A stretch of DNA of 7,414 nucleotides from positions 1 through 7,414 of the forward strand of contig JAIJJM010000098.1 in assembly GCA_022728415.1 (NCBI GenBank), read 5' to 3'. The notes under the pieces are model-generated. The model saw nothing but the letters and a program-made list of their open reading frames with translations. It did not search any database and had not been told where the DNA came from. The DNA comes from Collinsella sp. Lineage in GTDB: Bacteria > Actinomycetota > Coriobacteriia > Coriobacteriales > Coriobacteriaceae. Every line of letters begins with the position of its first letter. Position 1 is the first letter of the stretch. Shown piece by piece: positions 1 through 3,980 of the stretch. A program made the position numbers and the translations under genes.

Positions 1-267
1 GCCATGGGTGGCGGAAGCGACATCGCCAAGGAGGTCGCCGATATCATCCTGACCGACACGGATCTCGCCGCGATCGTGCGCCTGCGCCGCATGAGCCAGG
101 GGCTCATCGACCGTCTGACGAGCTCGTATGCCAAGGTCATGCTCACCAACTCGGCGCTGCTGGCATTGGGTATTACCGGCACGATTACCCCGCAGACATC
201 GTCGCTGCTGCACAACGGTTCGACGATTGCGTATAGCTTGGGCAACGCGAAGGCATATCTGCGCTAG
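1..267 (+). CDS. Heavy-metal P1B-type ATPase, C-terminal end (partial)
   Basis: Only the last 88 codons are in the window; the frame is open at the left edge. The visible protein starts AMGGGSDIAKEVADIIL, the hinge segment at the end of the catalytic HAD domain that follows the (unseen) GDGxNDSPAL motif in P-type ATPases. The remainder fits the final two membrane helices: one around LTNSALLALGITGTI, then a TSSLLHNGSTIAYSLGNAKAY segment resembling the 'ATSALLHNxSTxxxSL' end typical of CopA/CadA/ZntA-like pumps. Family function is ATP-driven transport of a metal ion across the cytoplasmic membrane. The metal cannot be told because the CPC-type helix and any N-terminal metal-binding domain lie outside. 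A strong terminator follows 19 bases after the stop, so this gene ends its own transcription unit. Confidence 0.85.
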   Translation, partial: AMGGGSDIAKEVADIILTDTDLAAIVRLRRMSQGLIDRLTSSYAKVMLTNSALLALGITGTITPQTSSLLHNGSTIAYSLGNAKAYLR

Positions 268-286
268 CGCTTTTACTTAAGTTTTG

Positions 287-331
287 GCCTGCATTTGGGC
301 GGTGTTGCAGCCGTCAGAATGCAGGCTTTTT
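287..331 (+). terminator. Intrinsic terminator of the ATPase gene
   Basis: A perfect 9-bp stem GCCTGCATT (287-295) / AATGCAGGC (318-326) is followed directly by five Ts (327-331). The loop is long (22 nt) but can form a further short GGC/GCC helix. It sits just before the promoter of the next operon and insulates it from the ATPase gene. Confidence 0.8.
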
Positions 332-335
332 GCGC

Positions 336-364
336 TTGACCATGTGCTATCAGCAATATATAGT
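336..364 (+). promoter_or_regulatory. Sigma70-type promoter of the toxin-antitoxin operon
   Basis: TTGACC (336-341) as -35, a 17-base spacer, and TATAGT (359-364) as -10 form a near-consensus housekeeping promoter. It begins 5 bases after the T-tract of the upstream terminator. Transcription would start near 371. The first operator-like dyad (345-355) lies inside the spacer, where a bound repressor would block RNA polymerase. Confidence 0.7.
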
Positions 365-420
365 TGTGCTAGCTTGGTTAGCAGAAGTCGAAGGTGGGGT
401 TGAGATGAGTGCTATTAGCA
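345..420 (+). promoter_or_regulatory. Three TGCTA/TAGCA dyads, probable antitoxin operators
   Basis: Three dyads share the same arms: TGCTATCAGCA at 345-355 (one mismatch in the arm), TGCTA-7 nt-TAGCA at 367-383, and TGCTA-T-TAGCA at 410-420 (perfect). The left half-sites start at 345, 367 and 410, spacings of 22 and 43 bases, close to two and four helical turns. One lies between -35 and -10, one over the expected transcription start, and one at the start of the antitoxin coding region. Ribbon-helix-helix antitoxins commonly bind such short palindromes to repress their own operon. That this antitoxin binds these sites is inference. Confidence 0.6.
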
Positions 421-758
421 GTATGGCGCAGGTGAATGTTCGCGTTGATCGCCAGGTCAAGAACCGTGCCGAGGAGGTGCTGCGGCTTTCGGGCGGGTCA
501 CTGCCCGAGCTCATCAAAAAGGTGGTGGCCAAGGTCGCGCAGGGTGGCGGGCAGTGCGAGGAAGTGCTTGCGGCCGTCGACGACCGCAAGCAGGCCGTCG
601 CGCCCGATACTCCGTTCGCCGCATCATGGGCGGCGGCGGATCAGCTTTACGCGGACCTGGGCATCGCTACGTCGCCCGTATCCGACGATCGCGGTTGGGA
701 CGCAATCTATTCCGAAGCCATGGATGAGCGCTATCGCCAAAAGGGGATGATCCTGTGA
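405..758 (+). CDS. RelB/DinJ-like ribbon-helix-helix antitoxin
   Basis: A 117-residue protein, probably the antitoxin of a type II toxin-antitoxin pair. The N-terminal part, AQVNVRVDRQVKNRAEEVL (about residues 8-26) followed by a helix-rich SLPELIKKVVAKVAQGG, fits the ribbon-helix-helix fold of RelB/DinJ antitoxins: an alternating strand that dimerises and contacts DNA, then two helices. The C-terminal half, rich in charged residues and ending DERYRQKGMIL, would be the toxin-wrapping tail. It is longer than a usual RelB/DinJ (about 85-95 residues). I chose ATG 405 because AAGGTGGGG (391-399) precedes it at good spacing. A later ATG at 423 gives MAQVNVRVD, closer to the family N-terminus, but has no Shine-Dalgarno. 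The gene overlaps the PIN toxin gene by four bases (GTGA), implying coupled translation. Autorepression through the upstream dyads is likely. Confidence 0.8.
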   Translation: MSAISSMAQVNVRVDRQVKNRAEEVLRLSGGSLPELIKKVVAKVAQGGGQCEEVLAAVDDRKQAVAPDTPFAASWAAADQLYADLGIATSPVSDDRGWDAIYSEAMDERYRQKGMIL

Positions 759-1270
759 GCGGGGCTTTCCTCAAAATAATGGTGGATGCCAACGTATGGG
801 TTGATTCGTTTTGCGTCGACCATGCCGAGTCGCTTGCCGCGCGTGCGTTTATTGGGCAGGCGACGGAGACGGGGGCGTCGCTGTTCTTCCCGGTGCATAT
901 CGCTAAGGACGTACTGTACGTTGTCCAACACGAGCTGAAGCGTAGCGTTCTTGCCAGCGGGGGAGCGCTCGGCGAAGCATCTGCCCGTGCAATTGGCGAG
1001 GCCACGCTGGCGTTTGTTCGGAATATGACCGAAAACGCCACGGCCGTGGGTGCAGATGCGTCGGACCTTTGGCTGGCCGACAAATACTTAGCGCTCCATC
1101 GCGATTACGAGGACAACTTGGTGCTCGCCGCGTGCAAGCGCGCGCAGGTCGATTACTTGGTGACAAACGATCGAAAGCTGCTCGAACATGCCGATCTTGC
1201 AGCAAAGACCCCGCGCCAAATGATGCCGATTCTGGCTTTGGCCGAACGTGGCGGGCGGTTGTCCCGCTAA
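755..1270 (+). CDS. PIN-domain toxin (putative ribonuclease)
   Basis: A 171-residue PIN-domain protein, expected to be a metal-dependent endoribonuclease neutralised by the antitoxin upstream. The sequence opens with IMVDANVWVDSF, placing the first metal-binding acid at Asp11. Asp52 in HIAKDVLYVV sits where the family has its second acid. DYEDNLVLAAC (residues 117-127; Glu119/Asp120) supplies the third, and VTND (Asp139) the fourth, so all four active-site positions look intact. I chose GTG 755, which overlaps the antitoxin stop and has AAAGGGG (740-746) upstream. A later ATG at 779 (MVDANVW) is possible but lacks a ribosome-binding site. PIN toxins usually pair with VapB-type antitoxins, so the RelB-like partner is noteworthy. 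The RNA target cannot be told from sequence. Confidence 0.85.
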   Translation: MSGAFLKIMVDANVWVDSFCVDHAESLAARAFIGQATETGASLFFPVHIAKDVLYVVQHELKRSVLASGGALGEASARAIGEATLAFVRNMTENATAVGADASDLWLADKYLALHRDYEDNLVLAACKRAQVDYLVTNDRKLLEHADLAAKTPRQMMPILALAERGGRLSR

Positions 1271-1283
1271 CGTAAATCTATAT

Positions 1284-1327
1284 GTGCGCCCCTGGAGCTC
1301 CGACACCCCAAGGGGTGCACGCTATTT
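1284..1327 (+). terminator. Weak terminator-like hairpin after the toxin gene
   Basis: GTGCGCCCCT (1284-1293) pairs with AGGGGTGCAC (1311-1320) over 10 bp with one G-U. An alternative inner hairpin CACCC-CAAG-GGGTG overlaps it. Only ATTTT follows, so the U-tract is poor. It is 13 bases past the PIN gene stop and is the best candidate for ending this operon. Confidence 0.45.
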
Positions 1328-1582
1328 TGCCATGGACCGCTTTATTCTTTAAATGCGCCGCCCCCTCTAGATGCCTTCCCAGTCCTGTCGACTCGAGATT
1401 TTGGGTCAAATGGCCGGAAGTCTGTTTCGGAGATGTGCTTTGTTGGGAGAGCCTTCGATGGATTGATGGGGCCAAGTGCTTCTAACCAAAGCGTTTATCT
1501 CGGCAATTTCCAGGGACAGTTTACTTCTATCCTTTCGCCGGCTGGCTCCCAAATAACAAAGTCTCTTCTAGGAGCGAGCATT
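1328..1582. other. Gene-poor AT-rich spacer before the broken secreted-protein gene
   Basis: Across 1271-1582 I see only the hairpin at 1284-1320 and, at the right end, the AGGAG (1570-1574) that serves the next start. A stop-free frame from ATG 1433 runs in frame into the next start. It lacks a good ribosome-binding site and a recognisable protein pattern, so I do not call it a gene. No convincing promoter was found here for the downstream gene. Confidence 0.5.
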
Positions 1583-2089
1583 ATGAACAAGCGCTTATCT
1601 TTATCTGTTGCATTGCTATGTTAGTGGCTGCCTTATCGCTGTTTACGCCCTCAAAAGGGTTTGCGGATGATTTCCTGGCAATGGCGAATATCCAGTGAAT
1701 GGTTCATTTCAACAGAAAAGTTGGGTAAGTCGGGAATGTACCGTACTTTTGCCGGATGGAACTGAAGGCAAAATTGGAATTGAATATATCCCACTATTGA
1801 GCCGTATAACGCATGGGATTCTTATTATAAAAACGCCTCTGGTACATGGAGGGTTTACTATAAATCGGTGATATTTCAGGAGTTCTACATTAAAATCGGC
1901 AATCATAAGATAACAAATGCATGGGGTTCGAATTATTCTGTTCCCCTGGGAACGGCATCTGATTCCTTTACCTGGAATAGTACACGAGCGCTCCAGCGCG
2001 TGAATGTGTCTATACCAGGCTTGTATACTGGAAATGTGTTCTTGGGCGCGGAAATGCAGGGAACGACCCTGCACACCCATGCATACTAG
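1583..2089 (+). pseudogene. Small secreted protein gene, frame broken three times
   Basis: ATG 1583 follows AGGAG (1570-1574) at 8 bases and encodes a typical export signal, but the frame stops at 1622-1624. The protein sense continues in the other two frames. From 1618, MLVAALSLFTPSKGFADDFL completes a signal peptide with probable cleavage after GFA. From 1683, GEYPVNGSFQQKSWVSREC leads to GKIGIEYIP. From about 1793, TIEPYNAWDSYYKNASGTW runs to the stop at 2087-2089. Each switch (near 1617-1624, 1680-1695 and 1788-1797) matches loss of one base, and the three together restore the starting frame. Repaired, it would be about 169 residues: a secreted or surface protein of unknown function with a mature part rich in Tyr, Asn, Ser and Thr. 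Either a decaying gene or sequence errors would explain it. It is AT-rich compared with the flanking genes (row 1861-1920 is 32% GC), suggesting acquisition. Confidence 0.65.
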
Positions 2090-2102
2090 GGAGGTGGTTT
2101 TT

Positions 2103-2201
2103 GTGCGCGGTCCCGAAATCGTCTTACTTGCGATACTAATTGCGCTTATCGTGCTCGCATTTAGGCTGGTACGTTGGATTATGCGAAAAGCAAAGCGTTA
2201 A
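2103..2201 (+). CDS. 32-residue single-pass membrane peptide
   Basis: A GTG start at 2103 gives MRGPEIVLLAILIALIVLAF (residues 1-20) followed by a basic tail ending WIMRKAKR. Residues about 5-20 form one hydrophobic membrane segment, and the Arg/Lys tail should stay in the cytoplasm. GGGAGGTGG (2089-2097) is a strong ribosome-binding site that overlaps the stop codon of the secreted-protein gene, so translation is probably coupled to it. The frame stays open upstream to 2004 but crosses the preceding gene's frame, so I start it at 2103. I do not recognise a family. It could accompany the secreted protein as a membrane partner, or be a small hydrophobic peptide of another kind. The strong Shine-Dalgarno and clean membrane segment argue that it is real. 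Confidence 0.55.
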   Translation: MRGPEIVLLAILIALIVLAFRLVRWIMRKAKR

Positions 2202-2229
2202 TTAGCCTGGACAGGTATCATTTTTATTC

Positions 2230-2293
2230 GAAGAGCAAGCTGGGCACTCTCAAATCTCTCATGTGATTATGTGCTGTGTCTGGCTTGCTCTTC
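2230..2293. repeat. Perfect 11-bp inverted repeat between convergent genes
   Basis: GAAGAGCAAGC (2230-2240) and GCTTGCTCTTC (2283-2293) are exact inverted copies, separated by 42 bases. A GCAC (2244-2247) / GTGC (2271-2274) pair extends the stem. It lies between the membrane-peptide gene (plus strand, ends 2201) and the minus-strand gene ending at 2322, where a shared terminator would be expected. Neither strand has a proper T-tract after the stem, so termination is only one possibility. Confidence 0.6.
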
Positions 2294-2321
2294 AATTATG
2301 GCTCGAAATGAGAACTAAGTC

Positions 2322-2759
2322 TTAAAGCTGCGTTTTTATGGCGGCGGCTTCGGCGAGTTTGTCTACTGCTGTGGCATCGGATTTATTGAGGGCAGCGAGG
2401 CTGCGGTAGAGCCATTCGTTGACCTGGGTGTTCTTGACGCCAGCGGTTTTGATGAGGTTGGCTATAGCGCTGATTTCGGCAAAGAGTTCGGCCTTTGCAC
2501 CCGTGAGCTCACCAAGCTCGATGTCGTGATGCGCGGTGACGCCGCGGTTTTCGCTTACGTGGTCGATGAAGCCGCGGACGGTTTCAACGTGCTCGGCGAG
2601 TGTGGCCTCATCGGCGCCGTCGGTGAGCGCGTTGAGGGCGCCCGTGACCACGAGGGCAGGATGTCCGCAGGGGACAAAGCCCTCGATAACATCCATAGCT
2701 TCGGTAATGGTTGAGCCCAGGCCCACGAGGGCATTGACGAGTTGCTGTTTGGTATCCAT
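2322..2759 (-). CDS. Hypothetical helical protein, 145 residues
   Basis: I do not recognise this protein. It starts with ATG at 2759-2757, preceded on the minus strand by AAAGGA (2770-2765) with a 5-base gap, and ends at TAA 2324-2322. The sequence is acidic, Ala/Leu/Glu-rich and looks almost entirely helical. It has no signal peptide or clear membrane segment. A VPCGHPALVV patch (Cys31, His33) and TAHHDIELGEL are its least generic stretches. The C-terminal half (LIKTAGVKNTQVNEWLYRSL and beyond) reads as amphipathic helices. It stands alone, facing away from tmRNA. High GC and codon use like the core genes, unlike the AT-rich block beside it, suggest a resident gene. A cytosolic role is inferred from the lack of export signals; nothing more specific is supported. 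Confidence 0.75.
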   Translation of the reverse strand: MDTKQQLVNALVGLGSTITEAMDVIEGFVPCGHPALVVTGALNALTDGADEATLAEHVETVRGFIDHVSENRGVTAHHDIELGELTGAKAELFAEISAIANLIKTAGVKNTQVNEWLYRSLAALNKSDATAVDKLAEAAAIKTQL

Positions 2760-2795
2760 AACGGTCCTTTCGACGGGTCAATTGTGCTTGGCGAA

Positions 2796-2824
2796 AATAT
2801 ACGTGACGCGATCGGTAGCAAAAG
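2796..2824 (-). promoter_or_regulatory. Possible promoter of the 145-residue protein gene
   Basis: On the minus strand a TATATT (2801-2796) lies about 36 bases before the start codon and could serve as -10. The matching -35 region (CTTTTG or TTTTGC around 2824-2818) is poor, so the call is tentative. It would be divergent from the tmRNA promoter. Confidence 0.3.
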
Positions 2825-2850
2825 TGCGAAGTACAGCGCACATTGGGGTC

Positions 2851-2880
2851 TTCACAGCTCGTGCATAGAACAGCTATATT
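2851..2880 (+). promoter_or_regulatory. Candidate promoter for tmRNA
   Basis: TTCACA (2851-2856) and TATATT (2875-2880), each one base from consensus, are separated by 18 bases. Transcription would start near 2887, about 110 bases before the mature tmRNA, so 5' processing (RNase P cuts tmRNA precursors) would remove the leader. No good promoter elements sit at the closer distance expected for direct initiation at 2997. Confidence 0.45.
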
Positions 2881-2912
2881 CCTTGAGAACGTGGTAACAT
2901 AGCACTTCACAA

Positions 2913-2971
2913 GCGGGGCTCGCCCCGTATGTTCCTTGAAAAGTCGACGGCTGTTGGGTACTCGTGCCCAA
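2913..2971 (+). other. Two leader hairpins with CTCG loops before tmRNA
   Basis: CGGGG-CTCG-CCCCG (2914-2927) and TTGGGTA-CTCG-TGCCCAA (2954-2971, one G-U) are two compact hairpins with the same tetraloop sequence, 26 bases apart. They lie in the presumed precursor leader of tmRNA. Neither is followed by a T-tract, so they are unlikely to be terminators. They may guide processing or be chance. Confidence 0.45.
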
Positions 2972-2996
2972 TGCCATCCAGACTTTCCCGACATTC

Positions 2997-3360
2997 GGGG
3001 GCGACTGGTTTCGACACGATAGCTCTGAGAGAGGAAGCAAGCCGAGGTCTCCTCGCCTCGTTAAACAGGGGTGCCGTCAAATTGAATTGACAACAACTCT
3101 TCTTTTGAGCCTATGGCTCTCGCTGCTTAGTTTATAGCGGCGCGTCAACCCGGTGATTTCCCCGACACCGGCGCGACGTCATGTTAGGGGAATGCTCCTG
3201 CGCACGTAATCGGTATGGCGCAGGCTAAGACCGAACCGGTTAGGACGCCGCGAGCGTGTCGCTGCGCGCAAAGCGTCCGAGACTAAACCAGCGACTGAGC
3301 TTGGAGATGCCAATCAGGGGGCTTTCGTGGACCGGAGTTCGATTCTCCGCGCCTCCACCA
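2997..3360 (+). ncRNA. ssrA: tmRNA (transfer-messenger RNA), one-piece
   Basis: tmRNA rescues stalled ribosomes together with SmpB, adding a degradation tag to the unfinished protein. The 5' end GGGGGCG (2997-3003) pairs with CGCCTCC (3350-3356), one G-U, to form the acceptor stem, followed by discriminator A3357 and an encoded CCA (3358-3360). The hallmark D-loop region GACTGGTTTCGACACGAT follows the 5' stem. The T-arm is CGGAG (3333-3337), loop TTCGATT, CTCCG (3345-3349). The tag frame most likely runs GAC 3089 to TAG 3128-3130, giving DNNSSFEPMALAA, whose LAA end is the usual protease signal. The resume codon is inferred. Downstream, CCGGTG (3150-3155) / CACCGG (3166-3171) with TTCCCC (3158-3163) / GGGGAA (3187-3192) makes a classic pseudoknot. 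The length, 364 nt, is normal for the family. Confidence 0.96.
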
Positions 3361-3368
3361 ATAGTTAC

Positions 3369-3406
3369 AGGCAGGTAGATATTCGTATCTACCTGCCTTT
3401 TTATTT
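3369..3406 (+). terminator. Strong intrinsic terminator of tmRNA
   Basis: GGCAGGTAGATA (3370-3381), loop TTCG, TATCTACCTGCC (3386-3397): a perfect 12-bp stem, extended by A3369-T3398, followed by TTTTTATTT. It lies 9 bases past the CCA end of tmRNA. Confidence 0.95.
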
Positions 3407-3416
3407 CTAGTCCGTA

Positions 3417-3462
3417 CCGCGGAGAATCGAACTCTATGCAGGGCGCGAGCGTTAGGCAAACG
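3417..3462. repeat. 46-base direct repeat, copy A (carries inverted tmRNA T-arm)
   Basis: This copy matches 3628-3673 with three mismatches in 46 bases. Its first part, CGCGGAGAATCGAACTC (3418-3434), is an exact 17-base inverted copy of the tmRNA T-arm/acceptor region at 3335-3351. On the minus strand it does not fold into a complete T-arm (the 5' side reads TAGAG, which does not pair fully), so it is not a tRNA gene. Confidence 0.8.
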
Positions 3463-3549
3463 CGAAGCGTTTGTAGCGAGCGGGCGAGGGCGGCGGCAGC
3501 CGACCGAAGCCGGTGCGTATTTGCGTAGCAAATACGCGGATTCTCCGCG
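3418..3549. repeat. Inverted-repeat-bounded block with internal hairpins
   Basis: The block is bounded by CGCGGAGAATC (3418-3428) and its inverted copy GATTCTCCGCG (3539-3549). Inside are two perfect hairpins: CAAACGC-GAA-GCGTTTG (3457-3473) and GCGTATTTGC-GTA-GCAAATACGC (3515-3537), with a GC-rich run between them. The layout resembles a small non-autonomous or REP-like repeat, but no flanking target duplication is visible and the ends are short. Confidence 0.55.
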
Positions 3550-3627
3550 CAATGCCCCAGCCAGATATCGATGCGATGCGGATCGGGCGTCTTGCCCCGG
3601 CCTCGACCCATCAACGGATCTCCCCAC

Positions 3628-3673
3628 CCGCGGAGAATCGGACTCTATGCAGGGCGCGGGCGTTAGGAAAACG
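3628..3673. repeat. 46-base direct repeat, copy B
   Basis: Starts 211 bases after copy A and differs from it at three positions (3641, 3659 and 3668). It keeps 16 of the 17 bases of the inverted tmRNA T-arm. Its right end, CGTTAGGAAA (3661-3670), pairs with TTTCCTAACG (3700-3709) and so merges into the tandem dyad array that follows. Confidence 0.8.
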
Positions 3674-3888
3674 TCGCGGCAGCGCAGGGTGGGATGCGCT
3701 TTCCTAACGGTCGTCCAACGGAAAGTGTGTCCCAGATTATCGGCTCAGAATGGGATGCATTTTCCAGATGGATTGTTGGCGGAAAGTTCATCCCGGAATC
3801 CGCGCTCAGAACGGGACACGCTTTCCCAACGGCGGTCCAAACGGAAAGTACATCCCGGAATCGCCCCTCAGAACGGGACGTGCTTTCC
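3661..3888. repeat. Tandem array of 46-base dyads, period 61-62
   Basis: Three full units (3720-3765, 3781-3826, 3843-3888) each begin GGAAAGT and end YTTTCC/TTTTCC, with an inner TCCC and a conserved CTCAGAA-GGGA. Each can fold as an imperfect hairpin. Spacers are 15-16 bases, and the spacers before units 1 and 3 are alike (AACGG-GTCCAA). A divergent shorter unit precedes them (3661-3709, right arm GGGATGCGCTTTCC at 3691-3704). The period is not a multiple of three, so the open frames running through the array shift between units and are not coding. It is not a CRISPR array: the repeated part is longer than the spacers, it is diverged, and the spacers themselves are related. Confidence 0.75.
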
Positions 3889-3980
3889 GCTCCATCTCCT
3901 CAACTCCAAAACACAGCCTATGCGCCCTCCATTCCAAAACTGGGTAGAAGAAAGCCAAAACGCAATCGCAGGAGGTCAAT

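Noticed and set aside
330..404. Longer antitoxin starting at TTG 330
   Set aside because: This start lies within the terminator T-tract and upstream of the operon's own promoter -10, so the transcript would not include it. ATG 405 has a good ribosome-binding site.
1282..1485. Open frame of 67 codons on the plus strand
   Set aside because: It starts inside the terminator-like hairpin, has no ribosome-binding site and no protein-like pattern.
3417..3462. A second tRNA or tmRNA gene on the minus strand
   Set aside because: Only a T-loop and half of its stem are present. The 5' side of the stem does not pair, and no D-arm or anticodon arm follows.
3240..3627. Minus-strand frames reading GAENRTP and RRGESNSGPR across tmRNA
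   Set aside because: These are antisense translations of the tmRNA T-arm and 3' end, a well-known source of spurious database proteins.
3661..3888. CRISPR array
   Set aside because: The units are 46 bases, diverged and dyadic, with spacers of only 15-16 bases that resemble each other, and there are no cas genes nearby.
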